Source: Massilia soli
Lineage (GTDB): Bacteria; Pseudomonadota; Gammaproteobacteria; Burkholderiales; Burkholderiaceae_D
DNA: 64,000 nucleotides
Reading direction: 5' to 3'
NCBI RefSeq assembly: GCF_016809835.1
Contig: NZ_JAFBIL020000004.1
Location: forward strand, 186,001 to 250,000
Positions 28,485 through 37,782 of the stretch are shown here, in pieces. The position numbers were made by a program, and so were the translations under genes. A model generated the notes under the pieces. That model did no database searches. It was not told where the DNA came from and saw nothing but the letters and a program-made list of their open reading frames with translations. Numbering within the stretch: the stretch's first letter is position 1; each line of letters begins with the position of its first letter.

Positions 28485-29624
28485 TTACTTCAGCAACTGC
28501 CAGTCGCCGGCCTTGACCTCGACCATGCGGAACGCGGACAGGTCCAGGCCCATATGGTCTTTCGGCGACATGTTGAACACGCCGGTGGTGCCGACGAAGC
28601 CCCTGGTCGACTCCAGCGCGGCGCGAATCTTCTCGCCATCGCTGGAACCGGCGCGCTTGATCGCGTCGACCGACATGTTCAGCGCGTCCAGCGCGTAGCC
28701 GCCGAAAGTCGATGGCTCGGCCTTGTAGCGGTCGCGGTAGTCCTTGTCGTAGCCGGTGACGATGGCCTTCTGCGGATCGTTTGCCGGCAGCGCCTTGGCG
28801 ATCAGCAGCGCCGGCGTCGGCAGGCGCACGCCTTCGGCAGCCGCACCGGAGAGCTTCAGGTATTCATCCGATGCCACGCCGTGCGACTGGTACATCGGCA
28901 CCTTGGACATGCCAAGCTGGCCGTAGTTCTTGGTGACGATGGCCGGGCCCTGGCCAAGGCCGAAGACGAACACCGCCTGCACTCCGGGCGCGTTCTTGAT
29001 ACGGGTCAGCTGGGCGGTGGTGTCGGTGTCTTTCGGGCCGTAGGTTTCGTCGGCCACCAGCGTGATGCCGTACTTGCCGGCGACGGCCTGGGTCTCCTTG
29101 CGGCCGGACGCGCCGAAGCCGCTGGTTTCGGACAGCAGGCCGACCTTGGAGATGCCGCGCTTCTTCATGTCCTCGAATACCTTCTCGGCGGCCATGCGGT
29201 CGGTGTGCGGGGTCTTGAAGACCCACTTCTTGACCGGGTCGATGACGACCACTGCGCCTGCCAGCGAAATGAACGGCACCTTGGCGCGCTCGACCAGCGG
29301 GGCCATCGCCATGGTCGCGCCGGTGGTGGTGCCGCCGATCAGGACGTCGATCTTGTCGGACTCGATCAGGCGCTTGGTAAAGCTGTTGGCCTTGGCGGCG
29401 TCGCTGCCGTCGTCGTAGTGGACCAGTTCGAGCTTGCGGCCAAGGACACCGCCGGCGGCGTTGATTTTTTCAACGTACAGCTGGAGGGTTTTCAGTTCCG
29501 GGTCGCCCAGGAAGGCGGCCGGCCCGGTGACCGACAGGACCGAGCCGATCTTGATGGTGTCGGCAGCGAACGACGTTGCAGCTGCCAAGGCGAGTGCGGC
29601 GAAAAGTACGGTTTTCTTGAACAT
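28485..29624 (-). CDS. periplasmic substrate-binding protein of the Liv-type ABC transporter
   Basis: A 379-residue type-I periplasmic binding protein. The signal peptide MFKKTVLFAALALAAATSFA leads to the mature start ADTIKIGSVLSVTGPAAFLGD, where the SxTGP motif contacts the ligand carboxylate. ATG 29624 has GGAG six bases upstream; earlier in-frame codons are less likely. It opens the five-gene transporter block. Its position between paaJ and paaY makes an aromatic acid such as phenylacetate the likely ligand, but the sequence alone cannot show this. Confidence 0.92.
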   Translation of the reverse strand: MFKKTVLFAALALAAATSFAADTIKIGSVLSVTGPAAFLGDPELKTLQLYVEKINAAGGVLGRKLELVHYDDGSDAAKANSFTKRLIESDKIDVLIGGTTTGATMAMAPLVERAKVPFISLAGAVVVIDPVKKWVFKTPHTDRMAAEKVFEDMKKRGISKVGLLSETSGFGASGRKETQAVAGKYGITLVADETYGPKDTDTTAQLTRIKNAPGVQAVFVFGLGQGPAIVTKNYGQLGMSKVPMYQSHGVASDEYLKLSGAAAEGVRLPTPALLIAKALPANDPQKAIVTGYDKDYRDRYKAEPSTFGGYALDALNMSVDAIKRAGSSDGEKIRAALESTRGFVGTTGVFNMSPKDHMGLDLSAFRMVEVKAGDWQLLK

Positions 29625-29723
29625 GGTTGTCTCCATTATTAGAATCGTTGGCGTTCTCACTGTGCACGGCCGGTGCGCTTGCGCTTACCCGCCCTGCATA
29701 TACCTCGAAGCCGTTCTGGCTTC

Positions 29724-30938
29724 TTATACTCTTTCGATGACCACTGCGATGCCCTGCCCTACCCCGATGCACATCGTGCACAGCGCGTAGCGTCCGCCGG
29801 TGCGGTGCAGCTGGTTCACCGCCGCCGTCACCAGCCGCGCGCCCGATGCGCCGAGCGGGTGGCCGATCGCAATCGCGCCGCCGTTCGGGTTCACGTGCCC
29901 GGCGTCGTCCGGCAGGCCGAGGTCGCGCGTTACCGCCAATCCCTGCGCGGCAAATGCTTCATTGAGTTCGATGACATCCATCTGGCCGATACTCAAGCCC
30001 GTCATCGCCAGCACCTTGCGGGTCGCAGGCGACGGACCGAAGCCCATGATGCGCGGCTCCAGCCCCGCCAGCGCCATGCCCACGATGCGCGCGCGCGGCG
30101 TGAGCCCGAAGCGCGCGGCCGCACTGCCGGAGGCGATCAGCAGCGCGCAGGCGCCGTCGTTGATGCCCGATGCGTTGCCCGCAGTGACTGTCCCATCCGG
30201 CGTGACCACGCCGCGCAGCCTGGCCAGCATCTCGATGCTGGTGTCGGGACGCGGATGCTCGTCGGTGTCGAACACGCGCGACTCGCCTTTTTTGCCGTGA
30301 ATCGTCACCGGGACGATTTCATCCTTGAACAGGCCAGCCGCGTTAGCGCGGGCCCAGCGCTGCTGGCTGCGCAGCGCGAAGGCATCCTGGTCGGCGCGGT
30401 TGACGCCGAATTCCTTTGCCACGTTTTCGGCCGTCTCGGGCATCGAGTCGATCCCGTGCATCGCCTTCATCAAAGGATTGACGAAGCGCCATCCCATGGT
30501 GGTGTCTTCGACCTTGGCTGCGCGCGAGAAGGCGCTGTCGGCCTTGCCCATGACGAAAGGCGCGCGCGTCATGTGCTCGACACCGCCGGCGATGATCAGG
30601 TTCGCTTCGCCGGCCTTGATCGCCCGCGCCGCCGTGCCGACCGCGTCAAGGCTCGACCCGCACAGGCGGTTGATGGTGCTGCCAGGAACATCGGAAGGCA
30701 GGCCGGCCAGCAGGCCCGCCATGCGCGCGATATTGCGGTTGTCTTCGCCGGCCTGGTTGGCGCAGCCGTACAACAGGTCGTCGACCATCGCCCAGTCCAC
30801 GCCGGGATTGCGGGCGATCAGCGCGGCGATCGGCAGCGCAGCCAGGTCGTCGGCCCGAACGCTGGCCAGGGAGCCGCCGTAACGGCCGAACGGCGTGCGG
30901 ATGGCGTCGCAGATGAATGCGTCGTTTGCTGTGCTCAA
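29724..30938 (-). CDS. paaJ: 3-oxoadipyl-CoA/3-oxo-5,6-dehydrosuberyl-CoA thiolase
   Basis: Thiolase that works twice in phenylacetate breakdown: on the first C8 product of ring opening and on 3-oxoadipyl-CoA to give succinyl-CoA and acetyl-CoA. The 404 residues hold the acyl-enzyme Cys in NRLCGSSLDAV, the His in GHPLGASGAR and the second Cys in CTMCIGVGQG. The start codon is TTG (30936-30938) with GAGGAG seven bases upstream, and no suitable ATG is near, which may lower translation. It begins 16 nt after paaK. An equally similar pcaF role cannot be excluded from sequence alone. Confidence 0.92.
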   Translation of the reverse strand: MSTANDAFICDAIRTPFGRYGGSLASVRADDLAALPIAALIARNPGVDWAMVDDLLYGCANQAGEDNRNIARMAGLLAGLPSDVPGSTINRLCGSSLDAVGTAARAIKAGEANLIIAGGVEHMTRAPFVMGKADSAFSRAAKVEDTTMGWRFVNPLMKAMHGIDSMPETAENVAKEFGVNRADQDAFALRSQQRWARANAAGLFKDEIVPVTIHGKKGESRVFDTDEHPRPDTSIEMLARLRGVVTPDGTVTAGNASGINDGACALLIASGSAAARFGLTPRARIVGMALAGLEPRIMGFGPSPATRKVLAMTGLSIGQMDVIELNEAFAAQGLAVTRDLGLPDDAGHVNPNGGAIAIGHPLGASGARLVTAAVNQLHRTGGRYALCTMCIGVGQGIAVVIERV

Positions 30939-30954
30939 GTGAATGCTCCTCTGG

Positions 30955-32271
30955 TTAAGTCTTTGGACGCTTGTCGACGACGCGGCGCGCTTTGCCGGTC
31001 ATGGTGCGTTCGATGCCTTCGGGGGGGACCAGCGTCACGCGGGTGCTCACGCCGACGAAAGTCTTGATGCGGTGTTCCAGGTCGCGGCATAGCGCGCTGA
31101 CGGCGTCGGCCGACATCGAGCCGTCGCGCGTCTCGCCCAGTACATCGAGCTTGTCGAGGTGACCGTCGCGCGAGACCTGCAGCTGGTAGTGCGGCGCCAG
31201 CGCCGGCATCTTCAGGATCAGCTCTTCGATCTGGCTCGGGAACACGTTGACGCCGCGGATGATCAGCATGTCGTCGGAGCGGCCGTTGATCTTGCCCATG
31301 CGGCGCATGGCGCGCGAACTTGGCGGCAGCAGGCGCGTCAGGTCGCGCGTGCGATAGCGGATGATCGGCAAGGCTTCCTTTGTCAGCGACGTGAATACCA
31401 GCTCGCCTTCGGAACCGTCCGGCAGCACTTCGCCGGTTTCCGGATCGATGATCTCCGGGTAGAAGTGGTCTTCCCAGATGACCGGGCCATCCTTGCTCTC
31501 GATGCACTCGCTGGCGACGCCGGGCCCCATCACCTCGGACAGCCCGTAGATATCGAGCGCGTCGATGCCGGCGCGGCGTTCGATCTCGGTGCGCATCGCG
31601 TCAGTCCACGGCTCGGCGCCGAAGATGCCGATCTTGAGCGACGACTGCGCCGGATCCATGCCCTGGCGTTCGAACTCTTCGACGATGTTGAGCATGTACG
31701 ACGGCGTCACCATGATGATGTCCGGCTTGAAGTCGCAAATCAGCTGCACCTGCTTTTCGGTCTGGCCGCCCGACATCGGGATGACGGTGCAGCCGAGCCG
31801 CTCGGCGCCGTAGTGCGCGCCAAGTCCGCCGGTGAACAGCCCGTAGCCGTAAGAGATGTGGCAGATGTCGCCGGGGCGCCCACCCGCGGCGCGGATCGAT
31901 CGCGCCACCACGCCGGCCCAGGTGTCGATGTCGTTCTGCGTGTAGCCAACCACGGTGGCCTTGCCGGTGGTTCCGGACGACGCGTGGATGCGCACGACCT
32001 GCTCGCGCGGCACTGCGAACAGCCCGAACGGGTAATTGTCGCGCAAGGTCTTCTTTTCGGTGAACGGGAACTTCGCGAGGTCGGCGAGCGTCCGCAGGTC
32101 TTCCGGGTGCACGCCGGCGGCGTCGAACGCAGCGCGGTAATGCGGCACATTGTCGTACGCGTGCTTCAGCGACCACTTCATGCGCTCAAGCTGCAGCGCC
32201 TGCAGTTCGTCGCGGCTGGCTCGTTCTATCGGCTCCAGGTCGTCCTGGGCGGGAATGCGTTGGACCATCAT
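30955..32271 (-). CDS. paaK: phenylacetate-CoA ligase
   Basis: First enzyme of the pathway, activating phenylacetate to phenylacetyl-CoA with ATP. The 438-residue length is exact for PaaK. The AMP-binding P-loop is HASSGTTGKATVVGYT; later motifs are GLSEVMGPGVASEC and the hinge region YRTRDLTRLL. AAGGAG lies upstream of two consecutive ATGs; the second (32268) has the better spacing. It is 17 nt from paaI. Its phenylacetyl-CoA product is also the ligand that releases PaaX from DNA in known systems. Confidence 0.96.
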   Translation of the reverse strand: MMVQRIPAQDDLEPIERASRDELQALQLERMKWSLKHAYDNVPHYRAAFDAAGVHPEDLRTLADLAKFPFTEKKTLRDNYPFGLFAVPREQVVRIHASSGTTGKATVVGYTQNDIDTWAGVVARSIRAAGGRPGDICHISYGYGLFTGGLGAHYGAERLGCTVIPMSGGQTEKQVQLICDFKPDIIMVTPSYMLNIVEEFERQGMDPAQSSLKIGIFGAEPWTDAMRTEIERRAGIDALDIYGLSEVMGPGVASECIESKDGPVIWEDHFYPEIIDPETGEVLPDGSEGELVFTSLTKEALPIIRYRTRDLTRLLPPSSRAMRRMGKINGRSDDMLIIRGVNVFPSQIEELILKMPALAPHYQLQVSRDGHLDKLDVLGETRDGSMSADAVSALCRDLEHRIKTFVGVSTRVTLVPPEGIERTMTGKARRVVDKRPKT

Positions 32272-32288
32272 CGACTCCTTGAATAAAC

Positions 32289-32738
32289 TTATCCGGCTAC
32301 CTCGGCGACCAGCCCGCTGACGCGGTGCGACTTGCCGCGGAACAGCGCGATCAGGCGCCCATCCTGGTTGCTCACCTTGACGTCGTACACACCGGTCTTG
32401 CCGCTCAGGGTTTGCTCGACCGCTTCGGCGACCAGCATTTCGCCTTCGCGGCCGGGGGCGACGTAGTCGATCGTGCAGCCGGCGCCAACGGTGTTGTGGT
32501 TATGCGAATTGCAGGCGAAGGCAAACGCGCTGTCGGCCAGCATGAAGATGTAGCCGCCATGGCAGGTCTGGTGCCCATTGAGCATGTCGCGCCGCACCGG
32601 CATGGTCATCAGCGCGTAACCAGGACGGATTTCGCTCAGCTTCATGCCGAGCGCCTGGCTGGCCGGATCGCGGTCCCACATGGTTTTTCCGGCCAGTTCG
32701 GCCAGCGCCTGCGCGTCGTGATGGACATCCTTATGCAT
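32289..32738 (-). CDS. paaI: hydroxyphenylacetyl-CoA thioesterase
   Basis: A 149-residue hot-dog-fold thioesterase that hydrolyses stalled ring-hydroxylated phenylacetyl-CoA, freeing CoA. The catalytic helix is GHQTCHGGYIFMLADSAFA with the conserved Asp. The start (MHKDVHH) at 32738 lies 8 nt inside the end of paaH, so the two are translationally coupled; a longer in-frame opening upstream is merely overlap with paaH. Confidence 0.94.
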   Translation of the reverse strand: MHKDVHHDAQALAELAGKTMWDRDPASQALGMKLSEIRPGYALMTMPVRRDMLNGHQTCHGGYIFMLADSAFAFACNSHNHNTVGAGCTIDYVAPGREGEMLVAEAVEQTLSGKTGVYDVKVSNQDGRLIALFRGKSHRVSGLVAEVAG

Positions 32739-34287
32739 GGAAGGTCCCCGATGCGGCGACCTTGCGGCGCATGAGCGGCGAGACGCGGTAGCGGTCTTCG
32801 CCATACGTCGAGGCGAGGTTCGACAACACAGTGGCCACATGGTCCACGCCGACGGAGTCCGCCCAGGCGAGCGGGCCGCGCGGGTAGTTGACTCCCTTCT
32901 GCATCGCGATGTCGACGGCCTGGGCGCTGCACACACCCTGGTTGACGGCGTCGGCGGCTTCGTTGGCAAGCATCGCCACGGTGCGCATGACGGCCATCCC
33001 AGGGACGTCGTCGAGGCGCGTGACCGCAAAGCCGGCCGCCTGGAGCAAACCGACCACCGCGTTGTAGGCGGCGTCGCTGCACTGGTCGGCACGCGCCAGC
33101 GCGATGCGCCTGGCGCTGCCGTAGTCCAGCACCAGGTCGTACAGCACGGTATCGGGATGCTTGTTTGCCGCGGCACGTTCCGTCGCGCTGCGGCCGTCGG
33201 TCAGGAACAAAGCCGCGCCATTGCAGTGGAAGGCGGGCGCTTCGTTTTCGCCGGAGCCCGGCAATGCTTCGCGGTGGGTCACCTTGAAGCCGGCAGCGAC
33301 CAGGCGCTCCTCCAGCGGCGCGGTGACGGCGCCGGTCACGCCCTGGGCCATGCTCAGCGCAAGCGCGTCCGGCCGGTCTTGCGGCGCTTCGGTCTGGGGT
33401 TCTTCCTTCACGGCGCCGGCGGCGTAGTCATAGAAGCCGCGTCCCGACTTGCGGCCGAAGTAACCCGCGTTGACCATCTCCTGCTGCAGCACCGACGGCG
33501 TGAAACGCGGATCGTTGAAGTAAGCTTGGAACACCGACTGCGTTACCGAGAAATTGACGTCGTGGCCGATCAGGTCCATCAGCTCGAATGGCCCCATGCG
33601 GAAGCCACCCGCCTCGCGCATCACGGCGTCCAGCGTGGCCGCGTCCGCCGCCTGTTCGTTCAGCAGGCGCAGCGCCTCGGCGTAGAACGGACGCGCGACG
33701 CGATTGACGATGAAGCCTGGCGTCGACTTCGCGTGCACCGGGTTCTTGCCCCACGCAGTGGCGGTCGCATACACGGTGTCGGCCACCGCGCCGCTGGTGG
33801 CCAGGCCACTGATGACTTCGACCAGGGCCATCAGCGGCACCGGGTTAAAGAAGTGCATGCCGACCAGCCGCTGCGGCAGGCGCAGTTGCGCCGCGATCGC
33901 GGTCACCGAGATCGACGAGGTGTTGGTGGCCAGGATGCAGTCGTCATGGACGATGCCTTCGAGGTCGGAGAACAGCGTGCGCTTGACGTCGAGGCTTTCG
34001 ACAATCGCTTCGATGACGATGGCGGCATCCTTCAATTCAGCCAGGCTGGATGCGCCGTTCAGGCGGTCGCTCGCCGCTTGCACCTCTTCGTCGGTCATCT
34101 TGCCCTTTTCGGCCAGCTTGCCGTACATGTTGCAGATGCCGGTGATCGATGCCTTGACCGCTTCGGGGCGTGCGTCGAACAGCACGACCTTGTAGCCGGC
34201 CGCCGCTGCCACCTGCGCGATGCCGGTGCCCATGGCGCCGCTGCCTACCACCGCAACGATGCTTCCCTTGTCGAGAGCCTGTGCCAT
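32731..34287 (-). CDS. paaH: 3-hydroxyadipyl-CoA dehydrogenase
   Basis: NAD-dependent 3-hydroxyacyl-CoA dehydrogenase converting 3-hydroxyadipyl-CoA to 3-oxoadipyl-CoA. The Rossmann motif VAVVGSGAMGTGIAQ opens the protein, and NTSSISVTAIA plus HFFNPVPLM carry the catalytic Ser/His region. At 518 residues it is longer than E. coli PaaH (475) and has a second 3HCDH C-terminal repeat (residues about 410-510), a two-repeat layout. ATG 34287, six bases after GGGGGA, is preferred to upstream in-frame ATGs at 34293 and 34308. It starts 2 nt after paaG. Confidence 0.93.
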   Translation of the reverse strand: MAQALDKGSIVAVVGSGAMGTGIAQVAAAAGYKVVLFDARPEAVKASITGICNMYGKLAEKGKMTDEEVQAASDRLNGASSLAELKDAAIVIEAIVESLDVKRTLFSDLEGIVHDDCILATNTSSISVTAIAAQLRLPQRLVGMHFFNPVPLMALVEVISGLATSGAVADTVYATATAWGKNPVHAKSTPGFIVNRVARPFYAEALRLLNEQAADAATLDAVMREAGGFRMGPFELMDLIGHDVNFSVTQSVFQAYFNDPRFTPSVLQQEMVNAGYFGRKSGRGFYDYAAGAVKEEPQTEAPQDRPDALALSMAQGVTGAVTAPLEERLVAAGFKVTHREALPGSGENEAPAFHCNGAALFLTDGRSATERAAANKHPDTVLYDLVLDYGSARRIALARADQCSDAAYNAVVGLLQAAGFAVTRLDDVPGMAVMRTVAMLANEAADAVNQGVCSAQAVDIAMQKGVNYPRGPLAWADSVGVDHVATVLSNLASTYGEDRYRVSPLMRRKVAASGTFHA

Positions 34288-34289
34288 CC

Positions 34290-35081
34290 TCATTCCCCCT
34301 TGAAGCACGCCGGGCGCTTTTCGATGAATGCGGCGACGCCTTCGCGGTAGTCATGGCTGTAGCCGAGTTCACGCATCATCTCGCCTTCCAGCTTGAGCTG
34401 GTCGGGAAGGCTGTTGTGCCAGCTCGCCTGCAGCGCTTTTTTGGTGAAGGCCAGTCCCTTGGTCGGCGCGACGGCAAAGTGTTCCGCCATCTTCATGGCG
34501 TCATCGAACAGCGCTTCGTCGGGCACGCATTTCCAGATCAGGCCCCACAGCTCGGCCTTCTCGGCGCTGAGCTTCTCGCCCAGCATGGCCAGGCCGGTGG
34601 CGCGCGCATGGCCGATCAGGCGCGGCAAATGCCAGGTGCCGCCGCTGTCCGGGATCAGGCCAAGGCGGCAGAACGCCTCGACGAAGCTGGCGGACTTCGC
34701 GGCCAGCACGATGTCGCAGGCCAGCGCGATGTTGGCGCCTGCGCCAGCGGCCACGCCGTTGACGGCGCAGATGACCGGCATCGGCAGCGTGCGCAGCGTG
34801 TGGATCAGCGGCGCGTAGAATTTTTCAACGGAGTCGCCCAGGTCGACGCCTTTGGCGCCCGGCTCGACCGCACGGTCGCCCAGGTCCTGGCCGGCGCAGA
34901 AGCCGCGGCCGGCGCCGGTCAGCACCAGCACGCGCACGCTTTTATCGGCCTGCACGGCGTCGAGCGCGGACCGCACTTCCAGGTGCATCGCCTGGGTGAA
35001 GCTGTTGAGCTTGTCGGGGCGATTCAGCGTCAGCAGCGCGATCCCGTCCTTGATCTGGAACTTGATGTTTGCGTAGTTCAT
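34290..35081 (-). CDS. paaG: 1,2-epoxyphenylacetyl-CoA isomerase
   Basis: Crotonase-fold enzyme, 263 residues, that turns the ring epoxide into the seven-membered oxepin-CoA and later shifts a double bond. CoA-binding GFCAGQDLGDRAVEP and the oxyanion loop CAVNGVAAGAGANIALACD are present, and RLGLIPDSGGTW carries the catalytic Asp typical of PaaG rather than the paired Glu of hydratases such as PaaF. It is the only crotonase in the cluster. GGAG lies before the ATG. Confidence 0.93.
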   Translation of the reverse strand: MNYANIKFQIKDGIALLTLNRPDKLNSFTQAMHLEVRSALDAVQADKSVRVLVLTGAGRGFCAGQDLGDRAVEPGAKGVDLGDSVEKFYAPLIHTLRTLPMPVICAVNGVAAGAGANIALACDIVLAAKSASFVEAFCRLGLIPDSGGTWHLPRLIGHARATGLAMLGEKLSAEKAELWGLIWKCVPDEALFDDAMKMAEHFAVAPTKGLAFTKKALQASWHNSLPDQLKLEGEMMRELGYSHDYREGVAAFIEKRPACFKGE

Positions 35082-35101
35082 GCGGTCTCCGTTATTTTTA
35101 T

Positions 35102-36178
35102 TTATTCAGCCTGGTCGAAGTCGACCACGACCTTGTCCGTCACCGGGAAGCTCTGGCAAGACAGGACGAAGCCGCGCGCGATCTCGTAGTCTTCGAGCGC
35201 GTAGTTGACGTCCATGTCGACTTTGCCGTCGACGATCTTGCAGCGGCAGGTCGAGCACACGCCGCCCTTGCAGGAGTAGCGCATGTCGATGCCGTGACGA
35301 AGGCCGGCGTCGAGGATCGACTCCTTGTCCTTGTCCATCGTGAAGCTGGTGTGGCTGCCGTCCATGATCACTGTCACCTCGGTCTCGTGCGAGACGGTCG
35401 GATCGAAGTGGCGCGGCTTGTGTTCGTGCTTCGGAATGCTGGCCGCGAACAGTTCGACCTTGATGTTCGATTTCGGCATGCCGGCTTCCTGCAACGCCGC
35501 CGATACGCCCAGCATCATGTCTTCCGGCCCGCAGATGAAGGCGACGTCGATGTCTTCCACCTTCACCCAGTAGCGCATGAACTGCTCGCACTTTTCCTTG
35601 GTGATGCGGCCGTTGAACAGTTCGATGTCCTGCTGTTCCCGGCTCATCACGTAGGCCAGGTTAAGGCGTTCCATGTAGACGTCTTTCAGGTCGGTCAGTT
35701 CATCCTTGAAGATGACGGTCGACGAGGCGCGGTTACCGTAGAACAGCGTGAACTGGCTGTCGGGCTCCGCCTGCAAGGTGGTCTTGATGATCGACAGGAT
35801 CGGCGTAATGCCGCTGCCGGCCGCGAAAGCGGCGTAATGGCGCCTGTTCCCGGCCGCCAGCGGCACGTTGAAGTGGCCCATCGGCGGCATCACGTCGAGC
35901 GTGTCGCCGGGTTTGAGGTTTTCGTTGGCCCACGTCGAGAACAGGCCGCCCGGCGTGCGCTTGATCGCCACCCGCAGCTGGTTGTCCTGCACGGCGGAGC
36001 AGATCGAATACGAACGGCGCACGTCTTCGTCGCCGATCATTGCGCGCAGGGTCAGGTGCTGGCCCTGCTGGTACTTGAAGCTGTCCGCCAGTTCGGGCGG
36101 CACCGCGAAGGTAACGGCGATGGTATCGCGCGTTTCGTTACGCACGCCGGCGACATGCAGTGGGTAGAATTTGCTCAT
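35102..36178 (-). CDS. paaE: phenylacetyl-CoA epoxidase reductase subunit
   Basis: Electron-transfer subunit that feeds NADPH electrons to the PaaA diiron centre. It is 358 residues: an FAD domain (RRSYSICSAV), an NADPH domain (AAGSGITPILSIIKTTL, CGPEDMM) and a C-terminal plant-type [2Fe-2S] ferredoxin domain with the CKGGVCSTCRC cluster and a final Cys in LSCQSFP. Located 9 nt after paaD and before paaG in the same transcript. Confidence 0.96.
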   Translation of the reverse strand: MSKFYPLHVAGVRNETRDTIAVTFAVPPELADSFKYQQGQHLTLRAMIGDEDVRRSYSICSAVQDNQLRVAIKRTPGGLFSTWANENLKPGDTLDVMPPMGHFNVPLAAGNRRHYAAFAAGSGITPILSIIKTTLQAEPDSQFTLFYGNRASSTVIFKDELTDLKDVYMERLNLAYVMSREQQDIELFNGRITKEKCEQFMRYWVKVEDIDVAFICGPEDMMLGVSAALQEAGMPKSNIKVELFAASIPKHEHKPRHFDPTVSHETEVTVIMDGSHTSFTMDKDKESILDAGLRHGIDMRYSCKGGVCSTCRCKIVDGKVDMDVNYALEDYEIARGFVLSCQSFPVTDKVVVDFDQAE

Positions 36179-36187
36179 TGGTCGGCC

Positions 36188-36706
36188 TTAATGGCACTTG
36201 AAATAGTCAAAGGGTTCGCGGCAGTCGAGGCATTTGTACAGTGCCTTGCATGGCGTCGATCCGAACTGGCTGGTGAGCTGGGTATGGTTCGAGCCGCAGT
36301 TGGGGCAGGTGATCACCAGCTCGGGCATCGTGCGCCGTTTGACTCCGGCAGTCAGGCCGCTGATGTCGATCACCTGCTGCGCAGGCGGCGCGATGCCGTA
36401 GCCCTTGAGCGCCGCCTTGCCGGCCTCGCTCATCCAGTCGGTGGTCCACGCAGGCGACAGCTGGTTCACCAGCCGGACCTTGCCGACACCATGCTGGTGC
36501 AGCGCTTCGGTCACCGATTCGGCGATCACCTGCATCGCCGGGCAGCCGGAATAGGTGGGCGTGATCGTGACGACGCATTCGTCGCCCTGCCATTCGACAT
36601 TGCGCACGATGCCGAGGTCCACCACCGAGATCACCGGGATCTCGGGGTCGGGCACCTCGCCGAGCCAGGCCCAAACCTGCTCGGTACTGGCCAGCGTCGC
36701 GTGCAT
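36188..36706 (-). CDS. paaD: phenylacetyl-CoA epoxidase maturation protein
   Basis: A 172-residue protein with a DUF59/MIP18 domain (VPDPEIPVISVVDLGIVRNV, SGCPAMQ) and a C-terminal zinc-ribbon-like tail with two CxxC pairs (CPNCGS and CLDCRE). PaaD is needed for the epoxidase and is thought to help load iron or iron-sulphur centres. Its ATG overlaps the paaC stop codon (TAATG at 36704-36708), so the real start is here although the frame stays open far upstream inside paaC. Confidence 0.94.
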   Translation of the reverse strand: MHATLASTEQVWAWLGEVPDPEIPVISVVDLGIVRNVEWQGDECVVTITPTYSGCPAMQVIAESVTEALHQHGVGKVRLVNQLSPAWTTDWMSEAGKAALKGYGIAPPAQQVIDISGLTAGVKRRTMPELVITCPNCGSNHTQLTSQFGSTPCKALYKCLDCREPFDYFKCH

Positions 36707-37470
36707 TACCAGTCCGCTCCCGGATAGGCGCGCTGCAGGAACTGCATCTCGGCCAGCGTGTAGCCCAGGTGTTCGCTGTGCTTGCCCACCTTGCCGCCCT
36801 TGTGCATCCAGGCGTCCGCGGGCGGCATCGCCAGCGTGGCTTCGGCGAAGATCTCGCCGGCGTGTTCGAGGAAGGAAGCGCGCAGGTCGGCGGCATCTGG
36901 CGCCACGCCTTGCGCGACCATCTGGTCGTCGATCTCGTCGTAGATGAACATCTCGCCCGAATAGCTCCACAGCGCGTCCAGCGCGGACTGCATGCGCTGG
37001 CGGCTTTCCGGCGTGCCGTCGCCGAGGCGCACCACCAGGTCGCCGCTGCGGCGCAGGTGGTAGGTCACTTCCTTGAGCGACTTCTCGGCGATTTCCGCGA
37101 TGCGCGGGTCGCTCGACCTGGTCAGTCCCTGCATCAGGAAGTAGTGCCAGGTATCGAACAGGAACTGGCGCATCAGCGTGAAGCCGTAGTCGCCGTTCGG
37201 CTGCTCGACGATCAGGCAGCAGCGCATCTGGTGGGCGTCGCGCAGGTAGGCCAGGTGGTCTTCGCTGCGGCCGAGGCCTTCGAGTTCGGCCGCGTAGGTG
37301 AGCCACATGCGGGTCTGGCCAAGCAGGTCGAGCGCGACGTTGGCAAGCGCCATGTCCTCTTCCAGCGCCGGGCCTTTGCCGCACAGCTTGCACAGCTGCT
37401 GCGACAGGATCAGCGCATTGTCGCCCTGGCGCAGCAGGTAATCGAGTTTAGGATCCACGGCCTGGCTCAC
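36706..37470 (-). CDS. paaC: phenylacetyl-CoA epoxidase structural subunit
   Basis: Ferritin-fold structural partner of PaaA, 254 residues; it has the helix pattern (EEDMALANVALDLLGQTRMW) but does not carry the working diiron site. Start codon is GTG at 37470, overlapping the paaB stop as GTGA, which implies translational coupling. Its stop overlaps the paaD ATG. Confidence 0.95.
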   Translation of the reverse strand: MSQAVDPKLDYLLRQGDNALILSQQLCKLCGKGPALEEDMALANVALDLLGQTRMWLTYAAELEGLGRSEDHLAYLRDAHQMRCCLIVEQPNGDYGFTLMRQFLFDTWHYFLMQGLTRSSDPRIAEIAEKSLKEVTYHLRRSGDLVVRLGDGTPESRQRMQSALDALWSYSGEMFIYDEIDDQMVAQGVAPDAADLRASFLEHAGEIFAEATLAMPPADAWMHKGGKVGKHSEHLGYTLAEMQFLQRAYPGADW

Positions 37471-37751
37471 AGGTTTTTGACTTCTTCCGGCATCGGGAAG
37501 AAGGTTGGGTGACGATAGACTTTGCTGTTGGCCGGCTCGAACAGCGCCGATTTGTCGCCCGGGCTGCTGGCGACGATGTCGGTGGCGCGCACCACCCAGA
37601 TCGACACGCCTTCATTGCGGCGGGTGTAGACGTCGCGCGCATTGTTTACCGCCATCTCGGCGTCCGGTGCGTGCAGGCTGCCCACGTGCTTGTGGGCGAG
37701 TCCGTGCTGGCTGCGGATGAAGACTTCCCACAGTGGCCATTCTTTGCTCAT
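37467..37751 (-). CDS. paaB: phenylacetyl-CoA epoxidase subunit B
   Basis: Small 94-residue subunit (MSKEWPLWEVFIRSQHGLAH) that bridges PaaAC dimers. The length equals that of the E. coli protein. The start at 37751 is fixed by this conserved N-terminus. It follows paaA by 31 nt and overlaps paaC by 4 nt. Confidence 0.96.
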   Translation of the reverse strand: MSKEWPLWEVFIRSQHGLAHKHVGSLHAPDAEMAVNNARDVYTRRNEGVSIWVVRATDIVASSPGDKSALFEPANSKVYRHPTFFPMPEEVKNL

Positions 37752-37782
37752 TCGGTGCTCCAGTGTTTGTAGTGTGAGCCGC

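Noticed and set aside
29724-30938. Calling the thiolase pcaF of the beta-ketoadipate pathway
   Set aside because: The context is entirely phenylacetate genes and no pca gene is near, so paaJ is the better name even though the reaction is shared.
32739-33176. Upstream extension of paaI
   Set aside because: It runs inside paaH in another frame and has no hot-dog-fold sequence.
36707-37393. Upstream extension of paaD
   Set aside because: It is out-of-frame overlap with paaC; PaaD begins at the ATG that overlaps the paaC stop.
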